Assembly: GCA_916700875.1 (NCBI GenBank) | Contig: CAKAKS010000039.1 | Span: forward strand, 28,080,815 to 28,144,814 | Source of the DNA: Sebastes aleutianus | Lineage: Eukaryota > Chordata > Actinopteri > Perciformes > Sebastidae | Direction of reading: 5' to 3' | DNA: 64,000 nucleotides | Shown: piece after piece, positions 1 through 11,480 of the stretch | Position numbering within the stretch: the stretch's first letter is position 1 | How the letters are laid out: the number at the start of each line of letters is the position of its first letter | Notes under the pieces: model-generated | Databases searched by the model: none | Told to the model about the DNA's origin: nothing | What the model saw: only the letters and a program-made list of their open reading frames with translations | Position numbers and translations under genes: made by a program

Positions 1-176
1 TGCTGCTGAGAAGCCAGGGCAGTTGCCATAGCAACCAGAGACTGAGAGACCCTGAAAAAAAGATGCTGTCAGCATTTTCTCTCACTATGGTTACTGTCAG
101 CTCAGTGTGAGTGGTGAAAATGATCCTGTGAGATACTCCAGTTTGGACACAGACTCCATCTCAATTATGCGTGTGA

Positions 177-232
177 CTGTGTGTGTGTGTGTGTGTGTGA
201 CTGTGACTGTGTGCGTGTGCGTGTGCGTGTGC

Positions 233-299
<67 letters not shown>

Positions 300-327
300 C
301 GCGTTTGCGCGTGTGTGTGTGTGTGTA
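177..327. repeat. TG/CA microsatellite, compound
   Basis: Near-continuous TG dinucleotides with scattered CG and CTG interruptions run over about 150 bp. The periodic protein frames across it are artefacts. Confidence 0.97.
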
Positions 328-451
328 AGACATACTGAACATGCTCATTTTTGTAAACAAAGCTAAACTGCATGCCTGAGAATTCTGAGCTGGCTGGTAT
401 CCTAGCAACAGACAGACTGGTTCTAGAGCACTATAAATATCCTTTTGGTGA

Positions 452-528
452 GTGTGTGTGTGTGTGTGTGTGTGCGTGTGTGTGCGTGTGTGCGCGTGTG
501 TGCGTGTGTGTGTGTGTGTCTGTGTACA
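452..528. repeat. TG/CA microsatellite
   Basis: TG repeat of about 77 bp with CG interruptions, a second array close to the one starting at 177. Confidence 0.95.
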
Positions 529-830
529 TTTGGTAGCATTGACACTATCTATCCACCTACCTACCGACGGGTAAGAGAAGAAATAAAGAGGACTGAAAAT
601 AGAGATAATGAGAGGGATGGTGGAAGGGATGCAGCAACATAAGATCAGGAGGTACTGAGCAGTAACAGTGAGTGGGTACTTACAGTTTGTGTTACTGTAT
701 CATCATCTAATCGACACTGGTATTTGGCTGCTTGAACTGCATTCAGCAGCATGATCACAGGGCGTGGTGGTGCATTGCCCTCCTCTCACCACAAGGTGGG
801 TCACCTGTTCCACTTCAGAGAGAGAGAGGG

Positions 831-855
831 AAGAAGAAGAAGAAGAAGAAGAAGA
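831..855. repeat. AGA trinucleotide run
   Basis: About eight AGA units, continuing a purine-rich stretch that starts at ~817. Confidence 0.9.
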
Positions 856-2260
856 GGAAGGGCAGACAGCAGAGAGCAAAGAGGTTGGCTCGATTTAGTG
901 CCAGGGGCAATCCTTCTTATGTTCCTGTGCTTGCGATGGGGATGTATAAATGAGAGAGACAGGAAGATCTTTTAGTCTTTGTAACATCCACATCACGATC
1001 TCACTACCTTCTTCATCTGCATACATTTCTACAGTTTTGCAGTTCAGTTCATTAAAAGGAACAATCCCGAAATGCCACAAAACGACACATATCTTTATGA
1101 GTACAAAATCACCATTCCTCAAACCTGTAATTTCCTCAAGCTGAATGCATGGAGACACTTTAATCTTTAATCAAACCTCTAAGGGTTAACAAACTGTGAC
1201 CTAATCTCTTGAAGCCAGATTGCAACTGAACTTCCTCTTTGAATATCCTGTCAGGTTTCTGTGGTTGCCTGCTGCCTTTGAACAGGAAGGGTGGTCCCAA
1301 TGCCAACAGTGCATCACTGAATCAAAAGTAATATCACCATTAACGGATTACAGCAGAGCCTCACATGGACTCAATTTTGATTTCAACAATATCAAATATG
1401 TCACATATGTTATGGTCTCTTTGCCCATGTATAGTACAGGACAAACAATAAAGGAAGTCTGGCTAGTGATGTGAAACTGGCAGCTTAAAATGTGGGTGTG
1501 TTATGTAATTTGGATTCTGACAAATCATGAAGTGAAAGGCTAATTTCATCTTTGTGGCACATATTGAGGCTAATATGAAAAGTTGAGTTAAAGGAATAGC
1601 TTGGCTTTCTTTCAAAGAGTTAGACTCGAAGATTGATACCACTCACATGTCAGACCGGAGAGAGGGGGGGGCACAAAGCAATTACGCTTAGGAGAAACTA
1701 GTTGCATTCCTTTAGCCTCAGCTAATTAGCAAAGACAGACGGATATCTGGTCTGGAATTTCATCATTATAGGGGCAAGACCACTTGGCCTTTGGTGTTGT
1801 CAATTTTTTTGAGTGCACAAAGGTCAAATGCCAGGGCAGCAACTCCATCAAATAAAACAATGACTCAATGGAAATAATGAATTTAACATAAGGGTTAAGG
1901 ATGATTTTATCTTTAATACATAGTATAACTATCAGTGAAATAAATAAATTAAGAAGCAGTTTATTTCACAAAATAATTTATTGGTATTTAGCCTAAAAAT
2001 TACCAATATTTGTATAAAGTCCTGAGTCGAAAGTGTATACACTCTCAGCCCTAGAGCGCATTCAGCCTCAACAAAACGTAGCAAAATGTTTATTGAAACA
2101 GAAATGGTGGTGCTTTGAACACCCTGTTGTGTTACGCAAACATGCCTTTTTAATATGAAAGGTTTACATACATGCTGCAGCTGATTCTGCAACACCTCTG
2201 ACACACCCACCAAACGAGATTAAAACGTCCCTTAAAGCTTGTTACACACCGTTTTTTTGC

Positions 2261-2375
2261 AAGGCCTATTGAGAGAGGCTGCGGTTGAGCGTTGCTATTG
2301 GCTCAATTTCAGCAAGTACAGACTGCGCATGTGTTATACCTCAATAATATGACGCGATGATGACGAGTGACATCT
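2261..2375 (+). mobile_element. foldback MITE, internally deleted copy
   Basis: It begins with the terminal sequence AAGGCCTATTGAGAGAGGCT and then jumps straight to the inner segment (CGGTTGAGCGTTGCTATTGG ... ACTGCGCATGTGTTATACC ... ATATGACGCG). The left half of the element, present in the copies at 2422 and 11277, is missing. Confidence 0.7.
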
Positions 2376-2421
2376 CCTCTTTTCACCCTCCTTGTTTTCT
2401 TGGAAACATGCCTATTCAACC

Positions 2422-2607
2422 AAGGCCTATTGAAGGAGGCTGGGACATGGGCAGACACGGGTATGGGGTATAACACATGCGCAGTGTAACTGAAGCTGCG
2501 GTCGTGCGTTGCGATTGGCTCAATTTTGGCGAGTGCTGACTAGATTTGACTGCACATGTGTTGTACCCCAAAGATATGACGCGTTGATGACGCCGGACCC
2601 AGCCTCA
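2422..2607 (+). mobile_element. foldback MITE, right end truncated
   Basis: It starts AAGGCCTATTGAAGGAGGCT and carries the inner inverted segments GTATAACACATGCGCAGTGT and, further on, the mirrored half ending GTTGTACCCC. It continues to GACCCAGCCT, where the right terminal repeat stops. It lies 46 bp from the copy at 2261, in the same orientation. The family is not one I can name. Confidence 0.75.
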
Positions 2608-3057
2608 CATCACATGCACAAGTCACGTGCACATAGCGATATATGAGCAATGCACAACCCCTGGTTTCCACCTGCCGCTGCAGATTTTGTTGATTTCCAT
2701 GATATTTGTGCTTCTACCATAAGTAAAGTAGGCAACATAGTTAAATGGTTTCTATTTTTGTCTGTTTTAATTGTGTCTATTGTTATTTCCTACTTTGTTG
2801 TCCTATAACCTACAGACAAAGTTAATACCGTCAAAAGCCCCATTATGAATGACATGGATCAATGATTTGTGGCTGTGTTTCGTACTATATTTCACATACA
2901 GTGCCTGTAGGAGGACGCTCGCATTTCTTCTCCTACTTGAAAGACTTGAAGGTTTTGGGGGCTGTATCCCCTGAACCAGCGAAGGAGACACTTTGCGCAA
3001 CGCGCTGCGGCTCCATCAAAAATAGACTAGGCACTTAGTGGAGCGGAGCAGAGAGGC

Positions 3058-3112
3058 GCTTCTGCGACGCTTCTGCGACGCTTCTGCGACGCTTTTGCGA
3101 CGCTTTTGCGAC
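3058..3112 (+). repeat. 11-bp minisatellite, five copies
   Basis: Five head-to-tail units of GCTTCTGCGAC: three identical and two with GCTTTTGCGAC. It sits in an unusually CG-rich patch (3000-3115) of otherwise AT-rich DNA. Confidence 0.95.
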
Positions 3113-4124
3113 TCATTAGCATTGTCTAGAGTGGCTGCGATCAGCTCCAGCGGTTGGGGCGGCGAAGCTGCGCCTGGTGGAATCCAGGGGTAATTTGTGT
3201 CAAACTATCGTCATAAATAGTCTGGTTTTCCAGAGGTTGGTAACAGGCTTGAAATGGTACCCACCACTGGTTATGTGCGAAGCGTTTCACCTGATGTGAA
3301 TTCAGAATCTCAACAAAAGACACTTGTGTCTAAAAAACGTATTGACAAGATGGAGGCAAAGGAGCAAGATCAGCTGGGGCAGTGTAGGCTGTGTTGTGAA
3401 AAAAACAACTAAAATCTGTCACAGTTGCTTTAAAGATGAAGTGTAATGTGTAATGTGCTTGAGTGGATTAACATTGGTAGTGGGCCTGCTGGGCCAGGGT
3501 CATCAAACAGACAGGTTCCTGGCTAAACATCTCAAGAAGAATGATGATTGCTAATTCTGCTTGATCTCAGTGCAGGCTCCTTAAAAATGATAGCAAGGCT
3601 CTGACAGGCGATAAGCTTCACCCCCCTCTCTATCCTCATCTCCCACTATCGCTCTTCTTACACCCTCCCACCTCTCTTCTCCCTGTCTTCCTCTCTGCTT
3701 CTTCATTCCATCCTAAATCTCTTCAAATGTTCAGTCTAAACTACACAGCCTTTTTCTGCATCAAAAAGCAATGCTAGCAAAAAAGCTAACTGTGACCTTA
3801 TGAGGCAGCAAAATATTTCACCTTAGGGGGAGCTTAGCCTCTCAAACAAGAGCGCAAGGTATCCTATTCCAAGTCAGTGCTGATTTTACTGGGGGACTCT
3901 TTCTCTCTTTCTACTGAAGATTTATTACCTCAGTAAACATTGTAAACTGAAATGAGTTTATGGTCACTAGTTTCAAGTCTTCTTCAATACAGCATGATGT
4001 TCATTTAGTAATTTATGGTACCATTTAGAGTCAAATAGACCATAAAGCAGGGTATGCTTTAGGGTCGCTACCACGGCGTTGTCCGGTCTGGGTGTTGTCT
4101 GTTTTTTCATCTTTTCAACTTTAA

Positions 4125-4272
4125 CTCTTTTACAGTGTGTTTTCAGTTCATGAAAGTTAATTGTAATATTTTGGTCACCTAAAAATATCTTATTCAGTGT
4201 TTGGTTGTGCTTAGCTCATGTCACTTCTGGTTGCAAAAAACAAGATGGCGACAGCCAAAATGCCAAACTCAA
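4125..4272 (+). repeat. dispersed repeat, copy 1
   Basis: About 145 bp here match 11120-11275 with scattered changes. Both contain CTAAAAATRTCTTATTCAG, GGTTGTGCTTAGCTC, and CAAGATGGCGA before GCCAAAATGC. Family unknown. Confidence 0.75.
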
Positions 4273-4872
4273 AACCGGGTATATGGATTCATATACAACA
4301 GACACATGAGAGTGGTATTGATCTTCCCATTCAACTCTCGGCAAGTAAGTAAATAAGCGCATTTCCCAAAATACAGAACTACACGTTTAAACATGATGAT
4401 ATTGATTATTTGATAAAAACGATGCTCATCACAAGGTCCACTTTTTTTTTTACCAGAGCTTTCAACTGTATGTCATGGCCTACATCATAGGAGTTTGCGC
4501 TGTTGTCATGGAGATGGTACACCTATTAACATTAAGAGTGAAACTTCAGTCTTGAATACAGAGGAATCCAGCAGCCAATTTATGAGTTGCGTTTACAAGC
4601 ACTACTGCCATTACTGGAGCTGGAGCCGAAAACTACCCATGACTACTGCAAAGTTATTTGTCCCGGGAACGAATGCTGATTGTAACCTTTCCCACTGAAG
4701 ACAAAAGCCAGATGTTAGTGGGTGTTAATGATTTTTCTTTCTGTCCAGTGGGAAAGGGACTATAGTTTAATTTCAAATCCAATATGCTGGATTTTGGAGC
4801 CAACACAACCAAAACTGTGTCCTCGTACATTTTGCTGCTGAAAGGCTCATCCAATTTTTCTTGTTGTTGTTG

Positions 4873-5075
4873 TCAGTGAAACTTGAAAAGCCTAGTGATG
4901 TTTGATGTAGTCTTACGGAATGTGTGACCTATCCATTTCCAGCGTCTTTTGGGGGTTTCTTCATCTGCAGGAAGTTGGTAAGTTCTCTGCCAAAGCTCGT
5001 TGTTGTTTATGGTGTCAGGCCATCGAATCTGGAGAATCTTTCTCAAACATATGTTGATGAATGTCGGCACTTTCT
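4873..5075 (-). mobile_element. non-LTR retrotransposon fragment, C-terminal tail of the reverse transcriptase protein
   Basis: The minus-strand frame reads FINICLRKILQIRWPDTINN, NELWQRTYQLPADEETPKRR and WKWIGHTFRKTTSNITR. The block of CLR+IL, then RWPDxIxNxxLWxRT, then +R+WxWIGHxxRK is the conserved tail after the reverse transcriptase domain in a widespread class of LINE elements. Only ~55 residues survive. The catalytic part is absent and there is no recognisable 3' tail, so it is a dead 5'-truncated fragment. I cannot assign the clade from this piece. Confidence 0.75.
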
Positions 5076-5876
5076 AATAGCTTGCAGGCTGGCAATAAAC
5101 ATCATATTTCAGGTATTACTCTGTACTGTTGGCTATTATGTAAAATTACTGCTTTAAATAGTATGCACTGAGTCATTCACATGAACACAATTATGCAGGA
5201 GAATTACATGTTAATTTCCCTCCATCCTGTGCAACTTTGAAAAAAATATTTTGTATTGGAACTCATCATGATCAGTGTGGGTTGTTTTTTCCTGTGCGCC
5301 CGCAGCAAAATGACTGTTTGTACTACTCTGAGTTGTGCAAAAGTACATGCGAGGCGGCATGAGACAAGATAATATCATACAGAGTGCTGTGTGGTAGGAT
5401 GTCAGTTGCCTGTTTAGTTTCTAAAGCAGAGAAAGCCCAGCGAGGAAGAGCCTGTTCTGGGCAGCATTTCCACTGAATTATGGGCTTTTTATTCAGTAAA
5501 AAAGGATGAAAGTCTTTTCCACTCGCAGTCCTGTTCAATATGACTTCCATGTGTGAAGTTGGCACTGTGTCTCTCTCAGTTAGCTGATGGTACTGCTGTT
5601 ACCTTCTGTTTCACCTGATGATGATTCATTGATGTTTTCCAAAGGATTTAAAAATATCTCAGTGGCAGCGAGGAGGTGAGGTCACTGGGATTTAAGATCC
5701 ATGACACTCGACTGTTTAATGCAGCTGTCAGTCACTCTGCTCATCAGTTAATTTTTCCCTGTCAGTCACCCTCCTATAATCAATATCTGCTCCTCTCTTC
5801 TGCTGTGGCTTCCCTATTTTCTGTCTTTATAAAATGACCATAGGTATTTTCATGAAATAAAGTACTTACTACAATA

Positions 5877-6520
5877 TTTTGGGAAATATGCTTATTCGCC
5901 TCCTTTTTGCAAGCTAGATGAGAAACTTAATACCACTCTTATGTTTGTAACTTAAACATGAAGCTGGAGCAAGGAGCCAATTAGCCTAGCTTAGCATAAA
6001 GAAAATATGTCAACCAACACCTCTAAAGATCACAAATTAATTGAATAAGCACTCAAACAGAAATATAAAGTCTGTGGTTTAAAGGTATAATATCTTACAG
6101 TTGTCAGCTGCTGTTTGTAAACATGACATTCAATGTTGGCCTCTCAGGCTCAACGAGCGAGGGAGGGAGAGAGAGAGCAGCTATGGCCGAGCGAGCTATT
6201 GAGTGAATGAAGAGAGGGAGCGGCGTTAAACTCGGCATACGTAACAAAGCGGCGATATTTGACGACCTGTTATTGGCTGGGGGTTACACCCCCACCCGGG
6301 GCAGAAAGCCACTTTGCTGACACCCAGAGGAGTCCCGGACACAGCAAAAGAGATAATACAGGCAGAGCGTTTAAAGTCTCTTTACATACAGACACCACGC
6401 ACATACTGGCTCATAAGTGATGATAGAGAGGGATTATTTTTGTATCACTCTATACATTGTTTTTTTTTAGGAAATGCTTGCATATTATACCTTTAAGGGG
6501 GAGTTACGTACTGTAAGTAT
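5877..6520 (+). mobile_element. old fish MITE interrupted by a TTAA-flanked element
   Basis: The sequence from TTGGGAAATATGCTTATTCG through AGCCTAGCTTAGCATAAAG to TCTGTGGTTT resembles the family whose fullest copy is at 16192-17498. It breaks at TTAA (6079-6082) and resumes after 6496 with GGGGGAGTTACGTACTG. Its right half is lost or too diverged to follow. Confidence 0.6.
6083..6492 (+). mobile_element. TTAA-flanked MITE inserted in an older repeat
   Basis: The ends AGGTATAATAT and ATATTATACCT are perfect inverted repeats, and TTAA lies on both sides (6079-6082 and 6493-6496). A TTAA duplication is the mark of piggyBac-type transposition; a three-base TAA duplication of Harbinger type would also fit. 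It encodes nothing recognisable. Confidence 0.65.
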
Positions 6521-6699
6521 TTCTAGATGCTCCATAATATTTCTCCCATTCGCCCACGACTTCTGTGCAGCATCTCCAAGTATGGCCTTGGGTTGCTAAA
6601 TGCAGTGGGTGAACAGAGTTTGTAACATAAATCACTGTACAGGAACACTGGTAGCAAACCTGGCAACTTCACTGTAACAACAACAAGCCTCCATGAAAT

Positions 6700-6713
6700 C
6701 CCCCCCCCCCCCC
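6700..6713 (+). repeat. poly-C tract
   Basis: Fourteen consecutive C residues. A shorter similar tract is at 16857-16867. Confidence 0.95.
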
Positions 6714-7289
6714 TACAGCTGCCTCAACATTTCATACAAGCACATCAATAATGCATTTGTTGGAGGAAGTTACTAGAAATGATGGGAAATAAACAAAATA
6801 TCACAGAGAACAAAACAGGATCTGCAACCTCCTCGATGTCCCATGCCAATTTACAATGTTTAACGTTATATATTTTTTCATAATACGCATTGACTTATTC
6901 ACTGCTGCAGCACATTTCCCACCAAACGGACCAATTCACTTTACAATGCTAAAATACAACTACACTAATATATAACTTGTAGCCTACTGTATTGTTATTT
7001 AAATACCTTCTAGGCTTCAGACAACATGAAAAACACACAATTAGGAAAAGTTATGGGCTGAAAGGCTTGTAGTTTTTACAGTTTGACCCAATTTGCATTA
7101 TAAAAAACGACCGCCTTAAGGGTCATTTAGTGTTAAGAAATTGTTCCAACTTGTAGCTCCCCCTAAAACCATACAAACCTCATTCTTAATTTTCCGTCTG
7201 TAACCTGATTAAACAAACAAGATAGAACATGTTAATCAATGAGCTTTGAAGTTGCTTGTAGTTTTATTTTTAGACTTTGGACAGAACCA

Positions 7290-7580
7290 AGCTTTTTACA
7301 TTTAGTACATACTGCAGCTGCCCTTACAAAGTACATACTGCTGCATGCAGTATGCATATAATTGGGACATACTACTTCCTCATAACATGGTGCCTTGAAT
7401 TTGACCCTCTTGCTCATATATCCGCTGCACAGAAAAAGCATACTGGCTTGCCTACTGCAAAATGCGACCGGATGTAGTAGGACATCCTGGTATTTCATGG
7501 CATACTGCATTTGACATAATGTATTGGGACATACTAAATCTTTTTCTGGCATACTAAATAGTATTGTAGTACAGGTATTG
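7290..7580. repeat. diverged repeat rich in CATACT motifs
   Basis: Repeated CATACT, TAGTACATACT and GCATACTG motifs, with a central run ending ACTAAATAGTATTG, resemble a fish repeat seen again around 59518-59820. A 154-residue frame on the minus strand (7232-7696) runs across it and shows no protein-like conservation. Confidence 0.5.
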
Positions 7581-7587
7581 GAACGCA

Positions 7588-8011
7588 CAGTGTATATAAA
7601 GATGGACGACTTGACAGCTCCCCAAAAGTGAAGCCAAAACATTTTGATCGCCATAAAGGCTGCCCCCTCCATGTTAGCGAATTGGACATGGCCCAAACTA
7701 AAATGTCAAAGTATACGTCAAATAATTTTTTCCCAAAAATGGTTTCTTTCATTACAGGCAGTTCTTATCACGCTGATGTATGTTCAAGTGTTAATCTTTC
7801 TGATAAGTTTGGTTTTAATTCGTTATTTGATGCTATAAAAAGAGGGTGAGACGTCATGATTGCATTTGGCTCCACTGCCCAATCACTGCTGAGCAGACTC
7901 TGGCTCCAAATGACTTCAAAATCTCAAGATAGCAGCTCTTGAGATATTTTGGCTTCACTTCTGTACAGTGTGAGGAAGTGGAGACGTGCCATCCACCTAC
8001 TGTATATACAG
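7588..8011 (+). mobile_element. foldback MITE, copy 1
   Basis: The left end TGTATATAAAGATGGACGAC ... AAAAGTGAAGCCAAAAC is mirrored by the right end ATTTTGGCTTCACTTCTGTA ... GCCATCC ... ACTGTATATACAGTA. The same family forms the inner element at 16246-17004, which carries an extra ~300 bp in the middle. Confidence 0.75.
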
Positions 8012-8973
8012 TATATGCTTCACAAACAAACATGATAGTAAATGAGCATATACTGTAGCTACAAAGAGGTAGAGGTAAGGAGAGTAACTGAATGATTTAA
8101 AAAAAAAAAAAAAGAGTCAAGTAGCTAAGATTCAGAGCTTTACATCCTTACACCTCCTCCATCCCTCTCTCTCCGTTCACCCTCCTTCCATCTCTGTTGC
8201 TGTCTGATGGCTCTCTCCATCAGCCCAGCCTCTCTCCTCCTCTCTCTGTAATATGCTTGAACCCCGTGAACCTGCCTTTTCCTTACAGCTACTGCCACAG
8301 CAGCGAGGATGAAAGACTCCTCTCTCTCTTCATGTGTGAATGAGTACTGTCTGACACCACCTCTCGCTCTCTCTCTCTGCCTCCTATCACTCCAGCTCAC
8401 ATGTACTCTTCTATCTGCCATGACAGGGGTTCTTTGCGATCTCTGTGTGAGTGCGTGTGATGTTTCATGTCGACAATACCTGCAGTGTAGTTGAAATGCA
8501 CCTTAATAAGTGGCCAGAGTGTATGTTATCTGGTGAAGTGTGTGTACATATTACTCCCCTGCTTTATGTCAGTGTACTGACATAACAGCTGCTCCATGTG
8601 TGAGTGTGTTTCTGCATTGTATAAACAGATATACACATTATCAACACAGATGAAATCAGCATGTCATGAAGACGGGAACAGATAGCTGTACGGTGTGTGT
8701 AGAAGTGGGAATCTTTATATATATAGTGTAAAGCAAATAGACAGTAGATAAACACTAGCTTCTCTTAACTGAATGTAGCCTATATGCTTTGTTTCATTGT
8801 TGCTTAGTTGAAGTTATCTCCAGTAGCCAGTAGAGTGTGTGTGTGTGAGACTTAAAATGTATGAGATCGGGATAGAAAAAGTATGTTTGTTTGTTTGTTT
8901 TTTTAACTAACTTCACGACTTCCTCCCAGTGGGGAGGACAGGAAGCAACATGTTTGTATCTCTCTGTTATTGT

Positions 8974-9018
8974 GTGTGTATCGTGTGTGTGTGTATGTGT
9001 GTGTGTGTGTGTGTGTGT
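8974..9018 (+). repeat. GT microsatellite, short
   Basis: Interrupted GTGTGT run of about 45 bp. Confidence 0.9.
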
Positions 9019-9779
9019 CAAGGCTATATGACAGACAGATATTTGAAAACTCTTTCAAGCTTTTCTGTTTTCCATCCCCTTTAAAAGAACAATTCCTTAT
9101 TCGTATGATCTGGGTCTTCCTAGTGCTCAAAGTGTTCATCCTTCTCGTTATGATAACAGTTTACTCTTTAACAGCATTACAGCACTTAATAGAGGTGTAC
9201 AAGGTTATGCACAGGGCAACCACATGAGCGATCATGATACGTTCTAAGTACACTTCTTAACAGCATTATCTAAACCACGTATCCGGAAGTAAAAAATGAA
9301 AGACTTTTTAAAAAAACTGAGCACTTTAAACGTCCATTAGATCTTCTCAAGCTACTCCTGGTGCAACTTTGACATATGAGAACAACGGCTATTTTTTTAA
9401 TATATAAAAAAAAATCAATTATCCTTGGCTGTCGCAGGACTGTAATAAGCCCGTACAATCATTTTGTTTGGCCTAAATCAAATTATTGGACGGCCTGCCT
9501 GCATTCACTCTGTCTGTGCACTCATTAGTCTTCCACTAGCGGCTAGCTTGACAGCTGTGGGTACTAACAAGCCATGTTTGTTGTTTACGTTCATAATGAA
9601 AATTTGGGGGAGTGGCTGTCAATGTTGCTGACTTGGCAACTTTCGCCGTAGATTTTGCGACTTTTGGAGCTAGTGCTGCTAGCTAATTTAATTGGAAAAG
9701 AGTTGGCAACACTGGACTGGGTTTTGGGGTTGGACCATTTTTTAAATCAAGTGTACTCTTGCTGGTTTGGCAACATTAC

Positions 9780-10065
9780 GAGACCCTACCTTTAATGTCA
9801 TTACAAATTTAATAGCAATCCATCCAAAAGTCGTTGAGATATTTAACTCAAAACCCAAAATGTCAACCTTGTGGTGACGCTAGAAGAAAAGTCAGGGATT
9901 CACCAAAGTCATTAGGATACATTGTCTGGAGACTATGAGTGTCTCAACCAAATTTCAAGGCAATGCATCCAACAGCTCGAGATATTTCAGTCTGGACCAA
10001 AGAGGTGAGCCAACAGACAGACATTGCTCTCTGTAGACTCACACCGCCAGCATGGGTAAAACTGC
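9780..10065 (+). repeat. dispersed fish repeat, copy 1
   Basis: Contains two internal variants of CAATCCATCCAAAAGTCGTT / CAATGCATCCAACAGCTCGA followed by GAGATATTT, then CAACAGACAGACATTG. A related copy is at 59840-60240. Non-coding; family not named. Confidence 0.6.
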
Positions 10066-11119
10066 GCCTGGTTGTCTGTCAGCTTGGATGATTGGTTGTA
10101 AAGCTGTGTCTAGTGTTGCTGCCGCCTCGCCAATTAGCAATAAAAATTGCTGGTGAGTAAAATGTCATCACAGCTGATGGGAATGACAGCCAATTCGAAC
10201 ATGCGGCCACTGTGATAGTGGATTAGTCAAACCTCCTGGGCTCATTTAAACTAACTATATTCCAGATGGCATTAAAAACTGTGACTTTTGGTGTAATAAT
10301 CGAAACATACACATAATCCCCAGTGCACATTCAGGATAATGCAAGAGCTGTAAAAAAAGGCAAAACAATGGGCTATGTCATCTATTTATGATGGAACTGT
10401 TGTCGCTGAAAAGTTACTCGCCTGGTATATTTTACAAACTCAATAGTAAGTTTTGTCTCCTGATTTAATTAATTTTCTCCCTCTGTGACTGCAGCAGTAT
10501 CAGGAGGCCTGCTGCTGGCTATAGGACGCCCAGCTGTAAACAGCGAGAGCTTATTAAAATACAATTAAAAGAGATCATCAGCACCGTCTCATTTGGTGTC
10601 ACAGTGTGTACCAATAATAATCCCAAAGCTGGTTTGGTTTCAGCTCTGGCACTGTGCTGATTTTATTGCCAGTTGTCGAAAGTGTTTTACATTTCTGTAG
10701 GCAAGCTGTTTACAGAGGTGTTATTAAGTTTTTGGTGCTAGCGAGCCGTCTGACTGAGCACTTTACCAGGTGTTAAATTAAGTCTACAATTTGTGACACT
10801 GGCATCTACCTATTTGTTTTTTGAAAGATTTTGTATTTTATTTTTGCTTTTATTTGACAGAGAACAGTGTAGAACTGTAACCACTCGAATACCAAGGCAC
10901 TCCAGTGGGCGACTCCGAGGTCTGAGAAGTCAAGGCAATGCGGAAGTGCCTTAAACTTGCATTCTTTCTAATAGCCAGCAGGAGGCGACAGCACCGGTTG
11001 CAAAAGAAGAACTCCATCCCCTTCCGGTGGACCCCATGGGACCTTAGTTCGGAAAAAATATGTACGGTAGTCAACGGCGAGAGACAAATATTCTTTTCAT
11101 ACCGTTTGAACTACAGCTT

Positions 11120-11275
11120 TAACCCTTTCACAGTTTGTTTTCAGTTTACGAAAGGTAATTGTAACGATTTGGTTGCCTAAAAATGTCTTATTCAGCGTTC
11201 GGTTGTGCTTAGCTCCACCCTTTCGTGTCACTTGTGGTTGCAAAAACCAAGATGGCGATGGCCAAAATGCAGAAG
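11120..11275 (+). repeat. dispersed repeat, copy 2
   Basis: Same unit as at 4125-4272. Here it directly abuts the left end of the foldback MITE at 11277, which suggests that the MITE inserted at or beside its end. A possibly related segment with CAGGAGGCGACAG lies just before it, at 10930-11060. Confidence 0.75.
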
Positions 11276-11276
11276 C

Positions 11277-11480
11277 AAGGCCTATGGAAAGAAGGCTGGG
11301 TCACGGGTGGACATGGGACTTGGGGTGTGGGGTATAACACATGCACAGTGTAAGTTGCGGTCGTGCATTGCGATTGGCTCAATTTCGGCGAGGGCAGACT
11401 AGATTTTACTGCGCATGTGTTATACCCCCAAAGATATGACGCGTTGATGACGCGTGACCCAGCCTCCTTCAATAGGCCTT
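11277..11480 (+). mobile_element. foldback MITE, complete copy
   Basis: The 204-bp element has terminal inverted repeats: the left end AAGGCCTATGGAAAGAAGGC is mirrored by the right end CCTCCTTCAATAGGCCTT read in reverse complement. Inside, GGGGTATAACACATGCACAG faces CTGCGCATGTGTTATACCCC, so nearly the whole element can fold into a hairpin. No clear target-site duplication was seen. Confidence 0.8.

Noticed and set aside
97..408. Histidine/threonine-rich frames at the left edge
   Set aside because: They translate the TG/CA microsatellite at 177-327.
2261..2640. Clustered direct repeats as a possible CRISPR array or SINE
   Set aside because: The repeats are few, unequal and built of inverted arms, as in a foldback MITE. 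No RNA polymerase III box pair and no regular spacers were seen.
7232..7696. 154-residue minus-strand frame
   Set aside because: It is the longest open frame in the window, but it spans a CATACT-rich repeat and the start of a MITE. No domain, family resemblance or splice context was seen.
8140..8421. Arg/Glu-rich 93-residue minus-strand frame
   Set aside because: It comes from pyrimidine-rich simple sequence on the plus strand. The composition explains it and no protein family is recognisable.
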